A stretch of DNA of 64,000 nucleotides from Platanthera guangdongensis (GCA_039583875.1 CM077158.1:240917447-240981446); one strand, 5' to 3'; counted from the first letter of the stretch, positions 1-12,632 are shown. Notes: generated by a model from the letters alone, not told the origin. Translations and numbers: made by a program.

Positions 1-28
1 AACCCTCCAATTTGCGATAAAGCCCTAC

Positions 29-540
29 CTACCAACGTCCATCACCGATAAAATCAACAAGACAATCGTTCTCATCTATATCACCAAAACGGATAATGCA
101 AACATGAGTTTGGTTCTCACAAACATTTATCTGAATGATACAGATGACCCCCTCTTTTGATGCAAATATGAGTCTATTGCCTGTCAGAACTAAACTGGTG
201 ATCTGGGCGGTCAAGGAACGTTTTACCTTTATCATGAGCTCGACAGAAGGGAGGCTGTAGACATGAAATGCTCCTCTAGCGGAGTTAACAACGAGATAGT
301 GATCTAATAGGGCAGGGCGATAGCTATGAAGAAAATATCTTGAAGAAATTTAGGTATGAGTATATATACGATTATGAAAGCTTTTGGCCCCCCGATGTAG
401 AGAATTGAACTCCTCCCGCCATGAAAAGAAACGACGATTGTGGAGAGTTCATGACCATATACGGTGTGTGAGGGCTTGCCACAAAGATTCATATAAAGAG
501 ATTTTTTGCCAAGATGAGCAAACCTGTATGCATTGACAAA
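29..540 (-). pseudogene. Propeller-like pseudogene, left palindrome arm, copy A (partial)
   Basis: Two minus-strand frames (about 492-304 and 235-29) continue one another across stops and match the better preserved version at 30,760-29,690 in copy B. The window edge removes the C-terminal half. The frame has alternating hydrophobic strand-like stretches and no recognisable catalytic motif. I do not recognise it with certainty; see the copy B entry for the tentative family. It is a relic: stops and frameshifts occur in all four copies in the window. Confidence 0.4.
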
Positions 541-1577
541 GTTGAAAAATAACGCATTCGTTTAAATATAAGGTACACAGAATTTACACATGACAAGCTA
601 GAAAAAACATTACCTATAAAAAATGAAAGTGCAGTCAAATTCAAACTAGCATAATAGTTGAGACGAGTGCTTTCATGAAATAATATATAAAAATTTTAAT
701 GAGCCATTTTATCTAGTTTCTATATTGATTTCATACTATATGTGACAAATAATAACTCTACTTGAGCTATTTGAGTATGATATAGGGGGATTGTTCCTTT
801 TCAATTCTATTTTAGGCCCAAAATATCTGCACACTTGTTTATCGTTAACGAAATGTCTTTGAATCTTTTAGCCGCGACCTTCGCTGATCTTCTATATCTT
901 ACTTCTTCCAATTTTATTGATCATGTTATTATACATGCTGCAACGACCCAATCTAAATGTCTGTTTGTTTTGTCGATGACAGTGACAAATATTGTAAAAA
1001 AGAAGTCGTGGGAATTAACAGATCCGTTTGCTAAATCAGCGTTAAAAGAGCTTTTTAGAACTTAATCTTTTTTAAAGTCACTTTGATGTCAATCTATCTA
1101 GCTGACATCTAAATGCAATAACAATGACCAAACACACGACACTTGACAAATATCACTAACATTTTAATAGCTTATAAGCATCACAAAAAATCCAATAAGA
1201 GTCTCACTGCTTCAGATTCGTGCTCTACTACATGCAGATCTGAAAACAAAGACATTTTCATCAGGAAAATTTCAGATCTGTAGGCTTGGGGCAAAAAATA
1301 CAGATATGAGATTCACAGAATCCTACTATCCACAAAACCCTAAATACTCAAATATGTGCTTCATGTCAGCTAGCTTCACTAGCACCAAATTTGTGTCATG
1401 CAACCCTTCTTGACACATTCCAGAAAGCTTCAACAGTACCGTCGTCGATGACGTGCTCACTTTCGACCGACAAATAAACCAAACATGAAGAAGAAGGGGA
1501 GTAATGAAGAAGTTATCGTCCATGTCGGCGGTTGGAAGAAACAACTCGCCGGTTGGAAGAAGCAGGTCGCCGATTTA

Positions 1578-1742
1578 CCTCCTTTCTGTTATTCGCCATC
1601 ACCTTTTTTAATTCATTCACACGTTCCGTCTCGAACGGAGCTTTACATGTCAATCCAACGTCGTTTCTCGATTCCTGTTTCGAGCTCTTTTCCAACGTCG
1701 CGTTCCCCATTTCTTTGCCTGTTTCCCTCCCGACACGCACCA
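1578..1742. other. Palindrome spacer, copy A
   Basis: This is the only non-mirrored part between the two arms. It includes the mid-part of a plus-strand frame of 121 codons, which has no recognisable domain and changes frame in copy B, so I do not call a gene. The flanking arm ends contain short repeats built on GGTTGGAAGAAG and its complement. Confidence 0.6.
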
Positions 1743-2829
1743 ACAATCTGCGACCTGTTTCTTCTAACCGGCGAGCTGCTTCTTCCAACCGGCGACCTGG
1801 ACGGTAACTTCTTCATTACTCGCCTTCTTCATGTTTGGTTTTTTTGTTGACCAAAAGTGAGCATGTCATCGACGACGGTACTGGAGAAGCTCTCTGGAAA
1901 GTGTCAAAAAGGGTTGCAAGCCACAAATTTGGTGTTGGTGAAGCTAGTCGACATTAGATCTGTAGCTATCTTTCCCCATTCTGTGAAGCACAGATTGGTG
2001 TATTTAGGATTTTGTGGATAGTAAGGTTCTGTGAAGCATATATCTGCATTTTTTGCCCCAGGCCTGCAAATATGAAATTTTCCTGATGAACATGTCTCTG
2101 TTTTCAGATCTTCAGGTAGTGGAGCACAAATCTGCAATTGGTGAGACTATTGTTAATTTTTTGTGATGTTTATAAACTGTTAAAATGTTAGTGATACTTA
2201 TCAAGTGTCGTGTGTTTCGTTATTGTTATTACATTTAGATGTCAGCTAGAAAATTGACATCAAATGACTATAAAAAGTTCTAGTTATGAAAAACTTTTTA
2301 ATGCTGATTTAGCAAACAAATTTCTCAATTCCCACGACTTCATTTTTACACTACTTTTGTCACTGTCATCGATAAAACAAACAAACATTTAGATTGAGAC
2401 ATTGCAACATATGTAATAATATGATCAATAAAATTGGAAGAAGTAACATATAAAAGATCAATGAAGGTCATGGCTAAAATCTTCAAAGACATTTCGTTAA
2501 CGATAAAAAAGTGTGCAAATATTTTGGGGCCAAAATAGAGTTGAAAAGGAACAATCCCCTAAAATCATACTCAAATAGCTCAAGTAGAGTTATCATTTGT
2601 CACCTGTAGAATAAAATCAATATAACAACTAGATAAAATGGCTAATTAAAATTTTCATATAATATTTCATGAAAATCTCTCGTCTCCACTATTATGCTAG
2701 TTTGAATTCGACTGCACTTTCATTTTTATAGTTAATGTTTTCCCTAGCTTGTCATGTGTATATTCTTTCTACCTTATATTTAAACTGTTGCATTATTTTT
2801 CAACTCCGTCAATGCATGCAAGTTTGCTT

Positions 2830-3860
2830 ATCTTGCCGAAAAATATCTTTATCTGAATCTTTGTGCCAAAACCTCACACACCGTGTATAGTGGTGGACTC
2901 CTCTCCACAATCGTCATTTCTCTTCATGGCGGGAGGAGTTTAGTTCTCTACACCGGAGCGTCAAAAACTTCCATGACCATATATACACCCATACAAAAAT
3001 TTCTTCAAGGGATTTCCTTCATAGCTATTGCCTCACACTATCAGATCACTATCTTTATGTTAACCCCGCTATAGCAGCAGTTCACGTCTACAACCTCCCT
3101 TATATCGAGCTCATGGTAAAGATAAAGCCCTCCTTGACCATCCAGATCACCGGTTTAGTTCAGACAGGCAATAAACTCATATTTGCATCAGAAGAGGGGG
3201 ACATCTATATCACTCGGATAAATGTTTGCGTGATCCAAACTCATGTTTGCATTATCCGTTCTGGTGATATATATGAGGATGGTTCTATTATTGATTTTAT
3301 CGATGATGAATGTTGGTGGGTAGGGCTCTATGACAAATTAGAGGGTTTTTCTTGGTGGGTTTGGGATAGGGAGACTGAGCAAGATGTCTATGTCGGGGAT
3401 TTTATCGTGAACAACATGATCATCTTTCCCATTAGAGTTTGATTTGAACGGAAGGATAACAACGTAAATTTGTGTGGTGGAGGAAGGATTGGTGGTGATG
3501 GACACCAGTAACCATATAGGGGTAATAAGGGTTGAACCCGTAATGGATGTGATAGAGGAGATGGAAATTGCGAAGCAACCGTTGTATCAAATGAGTGCAA
3601 GTAATGACAGAATTCTGTTGGTGGATGATGTTGAAGCTATGAATTTGATATTTGATGGTAGAAATTTGGAGGAAGTGGGTGGGTTTAATTTGATAGAGAG
3701 ACGTGAGTTTCATTCGAAATGGGGAGTGGGTTGCATGAATATGGGGTTTGTTATTATGTGGGAAGATGAAATATATGGAGGAGTTTGGGATGTTGAGGCT
3801 GGACGATACCTGTATTGTTTGGAGCCGAGGCCCAGATTCATGAGTGGTTATGACTAATGA
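2830..3860 (+). pseudogene. Propeller-like pseudogene, right palindrome arm, copy A
   Basis: Three plus-strand frames follow one another: about 2,883-3,074, 3,113-3,442 and 3,474-3,857. The junction near 3,428 is a frameshift, because the other frame continues the conserved string LEFDLNGR. The last segment has a WEDEIYGGVWDVEAGRYLY stretch, a WD-repeat-like blade. It mirrors the minus-strand copy in the left arm. Alignment of the copies suggests one ancestral coding region of at least 330 codons. No start codon context, promoter or intact frame remains. Family assignment is tentative. Confidence 0.45.
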
Positions 3861-4361
3861 ACAATACGTGGTAGGGTGTTCAGTACAAAATGTGCACGTT
3901 TAGGACTTTGGGGGATGAAGCTATGCGGGACTAAGCAAACAGAAAAAAAGAGCATACTATGGCAATGAGGCAGTAACTGAGGATTTCATTCATATTCAAT
4001 CTGACTACTTCAAGATGCTGGACTATTACATTTGAGGAGATTAACAGATACAAGAAACAAGTAATGTTGCATTGATTGTAAGACTCTTAGTTATTCTTAC
4101 TCTTTTTTATTCTTCATTAAATTCACAGCTTCTCAGGATTATGAGCAATTCAGGCGACTGAGAATTTTTCAAAGAAACTTTTATGACCGCTGCATGTTTT
4201 GATTAATTGAGTTTGAATTTTTTTTATATGATGTCACTGATATGAGCTTCAAATTTAATTTTATCAAAATTACATGGGAATTGGATGGGTTGTCTTAGAT
4301 TGACGTAATAGGTGACTTCTATTTTATTTAATTTTGACTAGAATTCGATCACCGTTGCAGG

Positions 4362-5028
4362 GTGACCTTCTCCTGCACTGCATGCTTCTCGCCATCAACT
4401 CAAATTACTTTCTTACCGAATGTTAAAAAAGTAAGGGAATACAAGGAAAAAATTCAGGGAGCTAGCAGTGGAAAGAAAAACTATGATAGCTGATGATCTT
4501 TAATGTTGTGTTGGAAATCAAAACAATAGGGGAATGCAATTGAGCAGTGAAAGAAGAAAAAATACAAATCCAAAAAGATTTGTGGCAACGAGCAAGAGAA
4601 AAAATGAGCAAGAGAAAAAATGAGAAATAGTGATCAGGAATTACTTAAAATTTTAGCCAACCACTGTAAAATTCTATTTGCTGATGTTTTTGCTATCCTC
4701 AAATCACTATTGATATTTCTTTGTTATTATTATTGTTATTGTAATTATATTTTCCATTTCACATGAACTTCAGATTAATGAGAGCAGAGATTTAGGGCCG
4801 CAAAATCAAACATTTAGAGTGGTAAAAAGCATTCAATACAAGATGAGATCTGATAAAAATCAGAGTCGGTCCACTGAACTTCCAACTCTTTCTACAAACA
4901 AGATGAGGTATGACCTTAATTTCAAGATAATGCCGAACTTCCATTTAGAATGTGGAAAGGATGGAAGGTGAGCGGAGGTATGAAAGAGGGAATGGTGTGA
5001 TGGAGAATTTTTTCATACGACGCTTGTT
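4362..5028. other. Segment present only in the right palindrome arm, copy A
   Basis: In the left arm (seen in copy B near 29,237) the flanks of this segment are joined directly, so about 650 bp was either deleted from the left arm or inserted into the right. The segment is AT-rich and without a coding frame. The copy B equivalent is about 34,640-35,290. Confidence 0.55.
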
Positions 5029-5689
5029 CCAAATTGCCATCCGGGATGTAGGAGATACTGATATGTGACATAGACTTCGGCTGCGTTTGGTTGAGTTGTT
5101 TTTGATGGAAAGTTGCCAATAAAAAATAGAGTTTGAGAAAAGTGATCTTTCTGGAAAATAGATTTTGTTAAAAATTATTTGGCCGAAATAGAGTTTGCAA
5201 AACAGAGTTTTAGTAAAGTTATTTAGCTACAAAATGAAGTTTTTGGTGAATTTGTTTTCATAATATGATAACCAACAAAAATAATTATATTCATTGGAAA
5301 TTTAATTAATTATTCAAGCTAATAATAGTTTACCTCTTTTATTATAGGTCTCACAGGAAATTTATTGTCACCAAACAATGATAAAAAATGGGGGGAGGGG
5401 AGTGGGGGTGGGGGAAGAAGCAACATCGGCCGGAAAGAAGCTCCATTGGTTGCCAACTAAAAGAAATGACCAAAGAAGGCTCGCTAACGAGAGGCAAGAG
5501 GGGAAGGAGTCTGGACTGGGATCGGGATAGTTCCTCTGAGGGTAACAGGTCACCTCTCCTTGCTTTTGTAATCTCAATTCAAATTTAGCAATAAGTAGGA
5601 GGGATGCTCTGTGATAACTTCAGATTCCCCGAACAACACTGAACCCCTACACTTGCGAGTTGCGACTGGTTTGTATTGTTGAACGATTA

Positions 5690-5835
5690 GGCATCATGAT
5701 ATCTAGTGATGTCTCGTCTGGAAGGATTTCTAAACCGAGTCTACGCTCAAAAGATTCCGCAATAAACGAGTGTGATGCACCCGTGCCAAAGAGATCCATA
5801 GAGGGTATGTTTTGAATCATATACCTATATGCATG
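5690..5835 (-). pseudogene. Retropepsin (aspartic protease) fragment of the gypsy element
   Basis: The minus strand reads MDLFGTGASHSFIAESFERR followed by LGLEILPDETSLDI, the active-site region of a retroelement aspartic protease. The family has D-T/S-G at the catalytic position; here the Asp is Gly (GTGA). Homology is lost after LDI, which marks the break where the palindrome block begins. The same sequence is in copy B at about 35,945-36,090. Confidence 0.75.
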
Positions 5836-6119
5836 CTTGCGTTACTGAGAGGAAATATTTAACAATTTAATTCAATAAATTCATACATGTGACCATATCC
5901 TCCTCCTTGGCCTCCTGATGGCCAAGTTCATAAGCTCTGGGTTGTACTAGACCTCATCCTTAAGCTGGTTTTGGGTTGGCGTCCATCACCGCTTTTTCTT
6001 TGTTAGTCCATACACCAATTTCAAACTTCAACTATAAGACATGTCACAAAAATATGTTTTGGGCTAAGAAGGGGCTCAAAATAAAATTCGGGGAAGTATC
6101 AAACATAAGGTTATATTAC

Positions 6120-7250
6120 CTGATTGCCTGTGGATCCTGGGTAGGAACTGGGTAGGAACGGGCAAAGTCTCCTGGTTGCTGACATTTGTAGCAGACTCCA
6201 GAAGTAGCCAAGCATTCTCCTATGTGGTAGCAGAGGGGATTGTCTTTGCCCTTGGCTTTAGGTTGATTTCCTCTCTTCTCACTCGATTTTTGTTTTTTTT
6301 AGTTTATTCCTTGGTGGCTTCTATTATGATTTCGATGCGTGACATCTCGAGGTCTCTTAGAATGGAAGTTAATGCGTCTTTGCACCCTTTGCTGATCTGC
6401 TTCCAACCTCCTTGCGGTATCGACCAGGCTTCTGTAGTCGGCGTTGACAATGATCATCAGAGGTTGTCTCAAAGTCGCACATGTCATCTACAACGCGGTT
6501 ACACTTCTCAACTTCATCCCCTTGCAATATTCCCGCATAGCGAGATAGGTGGGTAAGTTCCTGTTCATAAGCCGTGATAGACTTATCCCCTTGATTAAGA
6601 CTGAGATTCTTTTCCTGGAGGCTTCAACGCTCTGAAGGAGGTACAAATCAGTTTGCGAGTGCCTTAGAAAAATCATTCCATGTGAACATATCTACTGAAC
6701 GACCTGACATAGGTAGACGCCGCATTATCATTACGCTAAAAAGATATTAAATTCTAAAGCAAGGAAATTTGAACTTAGTTTCTTACCATCAGGATGTCTG
6801 CTTGGTGTCTGGTCCACCAAAGATTGAGTTCACCTTGCAAAAGGAAAGTTGCTGAAGGTATCTTCTTATTCTCTGGACACTGCATTACGCTCAATAAATC
6901 TCGAGTCTTTATCAACCAATCATCTGTTTTCATCGGGTTTCCTATCCACTGAAGTTGGAAGGGTGGAGATCTCTAAAGTTTCTCAAGTAGCGTTCCATCT
7001 TGATCTCCTCGACATCTGGTGCAGGGACTAGAGCTGAGATCTCTGCAGGTAGTGCATTCCTGAACTCCAAAATTGCTAAGCCTGCTGCCCTAAAATTTGA
7101 ACTGCCATGTTAGTAGAGGATGTGCTGCTGGCGCATTAGCATCGTCCATAACGATCTCAGGAGTAGTGTTCTAACGCGAAGGTTTGCCTGCCCCACCGCT
7201 ACCGGGTTCCTATAAGATGTAAAGAGTGGGATTAATGACGAATGTGACGT
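6120..7250 (-). pseudogene. gag pseudogene of the gypsy element, copy A
   Basis: Frames at 6,676-6,488 and 6,487-6,299 and flanking frames read as a Ty3/gypsy gag. There is an ERYLRNFRDLHPSNFSG-like N-terminal region near 6,990, a MIIVNADYRSLVDTARRLE stretch, and a degenerate zinc knuckle near 6,190-6,150 reading CYKCQQPGDFARSY. The knuckle keeps the first two Cys of CX2CX4HX4C, but His is Asp and the last Cys is Tyr. The frame is broken several times. Confidence 0.75.
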
Positions 7251-7413
7251 AAATGAAGAATCTATTATGAAGGATATTTCCAGACGTAATCACAAGCACA
7301 AGCACAAGCACAACTAAGTGCTAGGTAAAACTTGATGACTCTAACATCGAAGGAGTGATTCAAATGAAATCCTAAGGCTTCGAGAATTTTCAGGTCATGG
7401 GATCCTAAACCTC

Positions 7414-7427
7414 GCTTTGATATCAAT
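7414..7427 (-). other. Primer binding site (tRNA-Met type, degraded)
   Basis: The minus strand reads TTGATATCAAAGC directly inside the LTR. It matches the plant initiator-Met primer site TGGTATCAGAGC with a few transitions. It fixes the element as minus-strand and 7,428 as the inner LTR edge. The Copia element at 45,097-45,108 uses a nearly identical site. Confidence 0.65.
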
Positions 7428-9709
7428 TGTAACACCCCAACATAGTTTAACAAAAAATCAGTTGTCCGGCTAGGCCCCGCAGTAAGAAGTTAACTAAGCA
7501 ACGTTACTAAAGCTGCTATATAGCAGACATAAATAATTGTACTAAATGAAAACTTATAGCGAAAGTAAAATATGCAGGTAAGAGTAAACATGAGTACCTC
7601 AAAAACAAATTCACAGAGCTAACTAGTAAAAGAGAGAATCATAAAATTTGAATTACTAAAATTTTAAACATAGTTTGATATATTAAAAACTTTAGATAAT
7701 TATGATACATCAAGACCAAAGTAAATGTACAATAGCTGAAATGAAAGATAACTGAAATGAAGGACACACAAATATGAAGAACCGTGACGCTTATCTTACG
7801 CGCAACTTCCAACCAGTGACTCCTGAAAGAAATGTCTGAAGACGAGTAAGCTCAACTGGTGAGTAAGAAAGACTACTCCCAGTACATAAATATTTTGTAT
7901 ATAAAAATATGAACTTTGACTTATTACTGCATGCTTCTGTATAATCTGTTTGTAGGTTTATACGTCATTTTCTGTATATATGCATTATAGATTCTGTCAT
8001 AGTATCCGAGTTCTTGTCTGCTCTGATTTTTGCACTGTGGATTCTTTCTCAAGATTGGGTCATTAAATGTCATGTTTTATGATTTATTGAACTTAATCTG
8101 ATTATGTAGCCCAAATGACAACTTGAGGGTGCCCTTAACGAAATGTTCCCTGAGTGGGACATAGACTCACATCTGAAAATTACCAAATCTGGAAATGTGA
8201 CTGACGATCCCACCTCTGATGCTCGTATGGATTGCTTGACATATGAGAACGTGGTCACTGATCTGAAACTTCTTACCTGTTTTGTGTTTTTGCGTTTAGC
8301 CTAATTGCAATTAGCCTTTTTAATTAATCCTGTGTGTGCTTTGGAATTTTTATTTTTCATGCTCTTATCTAAATGACAATTTTCATTAAATTAATTGTCA
8401 ATTAATGCTTAACGATAGATTGTGTGTTACGTGATGTGACATGTGTCTTGTATTTATACATCTTATTGTTGCTATGCATTAAAAAAATACAAGTTCTACT
8501 GTTTTACATGATTTTCTTGAGTGAGTTAGACAATGATTTCATAATAGTTACATGTTTAGCCAAGAGAAGTCGATTTTTTTACCTTGGTATTGTGGCACTC
8601 GTGGACGCGGTGCGTCGACATAGTTCTCCGGATTATAATTTGAACTCCACACGAGAGTATTCTCGCTTTATTCTAGGGTTTCACCTTAACAAAAAGAAAA
8701 ATTGATATCCTTCATCAAGGTTGGACTAACAATTGTGCAAGCATCTTCTGATCCACTACTTAAGATTGCAGCACAAAAACTAACCCAATTGAAAATAAAA
8801 AAATATAATGCGTATGCTAAGAAAAAAATAAATTCTGGATACGTCTTCCTCTAGGAGGTAAAATCTGTCTGATATCTGGTCAAGAAATCAACAAGAGGTA
8901 AGCTATTTGCAAGGTTAAGGATCTGCCTTCGTCTAGGAAATGGTAAACGCCGCTGCAATCTCTGGCCGAAAGACAAACATGGGAAGAAAAGAAACTATTA
9001 AAATAAGAGGAACAAAACAACTGCGGCTGAGGAAAAGGAAAGTCGATTAATACCTGTTGGATAAGAAGGCTGAGAGGGGGTGGTCAGGCGCTGGAATTAA
9101 CGACGCACAATAGAACTTCAAGGATTTGAGTTGTTGAGACTCACGATTTTAGAAGAATGACTCCTGGAGAAAGGTCGTCACTTCCAAATGACAACAGAGA
9201 GGTAAAAAGTTGATTCCTTGCACTGAAGGATGGATCGACTGGAGTCTTTGTTGAGAGGGCAATGCCCGGTGACTAGCAGAGAAGGGAGGAAAGCCCGGAG
9301 GAATTGTGTGCGAACCAGGGAGAGCCGACGGTTTTGACTATGCTCGTTATAGGGAGTGGAAAAGATTATGGCTTCGGTTATATGCTGATTGTGGCTCTCG
9401 GTTTATAAGGTAACCGAGTGATGGGGCGTAAAATTTTGCAATTGGCTTAAATGAAGGAATTCGACTTTTCCACTTAATTTCACTTATGCTACTCCCTTCC
9501 AAATTCTAATAATTCATGTGTTGCGCCCTCGCACAAAGCTGAGATTGCGCCGACACCAAAATTCGTATATATTTTGAATAAGGTTTAACACAAGCCAAAA
9601 ACTGCGTGGAGTAAACATACCTAAACCCAACGACTGCACCCACGAACATTTACTCATGATCAAAACTTGAAATTAAGTTTAGTTTTCAAAATAATTTATG
9701 GATGTTGCA
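7428..9709 (-). repeat. 5' LTR of the gypsy element, copy A (2,282 bp)
   Basis: On the plus strand it starts TGTAACACCCC at the primer site and ends GTTGCA at 9,709. Its outer 1.5 kb aligns with 19,434-20,901, where the LTR end is followed by a polypurine tract. A short CAAGCA microsatellite lies just inside the element near 7,287-7,310. Copy B has the same LTR at 37,685-39,967. Confidence 0.75.
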
Positions 9710-10146
9710 AAAATAGAGAAAGAAACAATAAGTCTAATAAATTTAAATTATATAATATAATATATTATAATACATATAAACGTGTATAGCTAGTCTGTTA
9801 ACATAATATAAGATAAAATAGTGAATAATATATACAAAAGTTGTGTTGGCTAATATATTGGAAAAAACAAATATGTCTGCCCATATTTTACTAATGTCAT
9901 TTCACACTCAAAAATGACTCATCAGACATCTCAAATGACATTGCAGTCGTTAACAATTTTCGTAGTTCCCTGTTTATTTTGAAATTTCCTAAGTTCAGCT
10001 TTGAGAGAGTATATACAATATGCATCATTACGCCAAAATCTTGATCTTTTAAGATATGGTCTTTTTAGACTTCCCTTTTCTCATCTTCCCGCTTCTTATT
10101 ATACTTTCCAAATTCGTGTCTTACATTGATAATTGTGTTTTTGCAG
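9710..10146. other. AT-rich spacer, probably intron remnant of the RecQ fragment
   Basis: No gene is visible. The AT-rich, TA-repeat part near 9,740-9,780 is the site where the Copia element entered in copy B (TSD CATAT). The last bases before 10,147 form a good splice acceptor (TGTGTTTTTGCAG). Confidence 0.7.
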
Positions 10147-10659
10147 GAAGCCCATTGCTGTAGTCAGTGGGGGCATGATTTTCGTCCAGACTATAAGAAT
10201 CTTGGTATCCTGAAGATTCAATTTCCTCATGTTCCTCTGATTGCTTTAACTGTATGTTCCTGATGTTACTGATAGATTCTGATTCAAATTTAAATTTCAT
10301 GCTGATTAGTGTTATTGATTAATGACTTAGAACTTATAGGCAACTGCGACTTACAAGGTCCAAACCGATCTAATGGAAATGCTGCATATTGCTAATTGTG
10401 TAAAGTTTGTAAGGACGGTCAATAGACCCAATCTGTTCTATAAGGTATGAAACACTTGTATATTTAGCGTTCATGGTTGTTTTCTGCAGAGTTTAGGTGT
10501 AGAAAAATCTTATTCTTCATATCATTTGGGAAAAAGGTGCACGAAAAGTCGTCCATTGGCAAGATGGTCATTCATCAAATTGCGCAATACATAAAGTCAT
10601 CTTATCACAACAATGAATCTGGGATAGTTTATTGCTTCTCTAGAAAGGAGTGTGAGCAG
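10147..10659 (+). pseudogene. RecQ-family DNA helicase fragment (BLM/SGS1/RECQ4-like), three exons, copy A
   Basis: Exon 1 (10,147-10,251) begins [20 protein letters not shown], that is, helicase motif II minus its leading Asp, and ends in LIALT. Exon 2 (10,340-10,444) continues with ATATYKVQ (motif III) through NRPNLFYK. Exon 3 (10,537-10,659) reads VHEKSSIGK to ESGIVYCFSRKECEQ (motif IV). Each exon is a multiple of three, is open, and has GT donors and AG acceptors. RecQ helicases unwind recombination intermediates in the nucleus. Here the Walker A exons before and the motif V-VI, RQC and HRDC exons after are absent within reach, being replaced by transposons, so this is about 117 codons of a protein normally over 1,000 residues. 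It is a fragment rather than a working gene, although the reading frame itself is undamaged. Confidence 0.85.
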
Positions 10660-11447
10660 GTTTGTAAATACTTCTCATCTGGTGTTACTCCTTGTCCTTT
10701 ACAATATGCATGAAGTCTTGATACATTTTGCGAGCATTACATTTACATTTATGAATTCTTAATATGACTTGCACTATGTATTTTTACCTACTAGCAAGAA
10801 TGCATATTCACCAAATGCGCATGGTTTAAATTTTATAGCAGTCTTTAAGATGCGCATAAGATTTTAGAGCCATATGCACATTTGAAGGACTATATTTTAA
10901 CAAATAAAGTAAATGTTAAAATAAATCACCATTTTGTCCTCCAACTATAGATTCAGTTTCATATAGTCTATGTTTTCTAAAACTCTTTACTTAGATCCTT
11001 AGCGTATTTTCAGCTGTCAATATTGTTCCTCAACTTTGTTTTTGATTTTCAAGATGGTCATGCAAATATTTATATTATGCCTTTGAAAAGGTCAACACAT
11101 TGGTTGTCAAAATGGCCTTTTAGCTATTAAATTCAGCATTCATCTGCTTCCCACAACATCTAATGATGAGCTAAATTGTGCAGAAGCTACAATTACACTA
11201 TGCGATTGCATTATCTATATGGTTCTTATGAATGGATACTACAATGTTGATGGCATAGAACTTATAAATTACTTCTTCATTTCATTAGTGCTTTTGACAT
11301 CCGAATGTTCACATTAAGACATGGTCGAGTTTGGCTCCTGGATAAGTGATGATGGTTCACTTAGATTTCTTTCTAAAACCCATGGATTTGAGTTACTAAT
11401 ATTTTGAATATGTTTAAAGATCTCGACATTCATCTACTGTTTCTTTA
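10660..11447. other. Intron-like remnant after the RecQ exons
   Basis: AT-rich sequence starts with a GTTTGT donor and holds no further RecQ exon and no open frame. It ends at the target site (GGGAC, 11,448-11,452) of the next LTR element. Confidence 0.6.
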
Positions 11448-11452
11448 GGGAC

Positions 11453-12534
11453 TGATACAATGGTAGACCGACTAAAATGAAAATGCACTAAGATGCAATT
11501 GAAATGAGACTATGGTGTAAATGCCGTTTGCGTGTCAACATGAGACAATCCCAATAAAGATCCACTAGCAAGTAATAATTTTTTTCGCGACGCTATGAGC
11601 ACGATTAGCACAATCGATAGTAAGGATCAACGTAAGAACAACTATGATCTACCTACACATGAGACGCGATTTTAATTTGAAGTGCGCTGGTAAAGATCCC
11701 GCAAATCAAACCATAAATAGAGTGCAATAGAATAAGAGATCCAACAAACCACAACAGTAGTTCACATCAACATGTTCAAGTAAGAAAACTGTAACGCTTA
11801 TACCTTGATTTGCTTATGCACGTGTCGGTTGGGCTTCGGGATGGAGAACTGTTTGCGGTAGTGCTTCCGACTTGACAGTGGTTCCACAACAGGTTTGCAT
11901 GTAATTAGGAAAATTCGGATTTGGAATATTTGGGAGAGTGGAGAGTGGGATCTGTAGAGGACAGACGGGTGAGGGTGAGGCCCTGTGGGATCGGGTGGAT
12001 GGGAGGGAGAGGGTGGCCGACTAGTAGATTGGGGCCGTGGATCTGGAGGGTTGTGGACGGCGGAGGAAGCTAGGGGTCGAGTGAAGCGGAGGAAGGTGCG
12101 GCTGGGCTTGGGGGGAGACTGCAGGCTCTGGTGAGGCGGAGGAGGGGCTGTGCGTGTTCTGTCGGAGGGCGGAGGGGAACGGGAAGAAGAAGACGGTGGT
12201 TTTACCGGGGCTGGAGGCTGTATCGGCGGCGGCAGGAACGAGCGAGAGCAGCGCCTTTGGAGTCCACAGTAGGAATAGACCGACAAGTTGTAGTGGGGCA
12301 ACTTTCGATCCCCTCGGCGGGAAAATCAAAATAGAATTAGGGCTCCCCATCAGACTATTGTAATTGTTCGGGCCGATCGGGGGGGGGGTAAATACATTAG
12401 AATAAAATATACTAATATATGAAATAGACTTGGAACGACTCTCCGGGCGCATCCGCGGACTCAGATCGCCCAAACGGGTCGCCGATCACCGCCTCCTGCG
12501 GGAATAGATGCGCGCATGTCGTCGATCACCATCA
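11453..12534 (-). repeat. 3' LTR of the deleted gypsy element, copy A
   Basis: 1,082 bp, from TGATACAATGG to CGATCACCATCA on the plus strand. It contains a run of 10 G at 12,379-12,388, which is 13 G in copy B. Confidence 0.85.
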
Positions 12535-12632
12535 GCTCCCCCTGACTTGAAAGCACTCATCTCCGGTGAGTGAAGATGATCGTACTCTCGGCGTAAGTCT
12601 GGGACATGTCTCTCCATTTCCTCAGCAGAAAT

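Larger units (their letters stand above)
1..5535. repeat. Giant inverted repeat (palindrome), copy A; left arm cut by window edge
   Basis: Sequence 1 to about 1,577 is repeated in inverted orientation from about 1,743 to 3,346, around a spacer of about 165 bp. The right arm continues to about 5,535, and its inverted partner can be seen complete only in copy B. Arm-to-arm identity is roughly 80% by eye, so the inversion-duplication is much older than the A/B duplication. Both arms carry the same decayed reading frames, minus strand in the left arm and plus strand in the right. Confidence 0.85.
5640..9709 (-). mobile_element. Ty3/gypsy retrotransposon, 5' half, copy A
   Basis: In minus-strand order this contains a 5' LTR (9,709-7,428), a primer site, a decayed gag and the start of a retropepsin. 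The element then stops abruptly near 5,640, against the palindrome arm. No RT, RNase H or integrase is present. The missing domains occur at 19,434-23,900 in the same orientation with a matching LTR, so the two pieces probably belonged to one element that was split. Frameshifts and stops throughout make it non-functional. Confidence 0.8.

Noticed and set aside
835..1065. 76-codon plus-strand frame, also open in copy B (31,091-31,321)
   Set aside because: No domain, no support in the mirrored arm (where stops break it), and A/B conservation only reflects recent duplication.
1485..1850. 121-codon frame across the palindrome centre
   Set aside because: Overlaps open frames on the other strand, is shifted in copy B, and is built from short repeats; no sign of a protein family.
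5076..5395. Possible MITE with GCGTTTGG...CCAAAC ends in the right palindrome arm
   Set aside because: The ends match only partly and I found no convincing target duplication; kept out of the feature list.
8424..8705. 93-codon plus-strand frame in the gypsy LTR
   Set aside because: Lies antisense inside an LTR and is broken in copy B and in the truncated LTR at 19.4-20.9 kb.
11798..12473. Proline/serine-rich long frames in the LTRs of the deleted gypsy element (also 47.5-48 kb and 59.8-60.3 kb)
   Set aside because: They are low-complexity GC-rich LTR sequence open in several frames on both strands; no domain.
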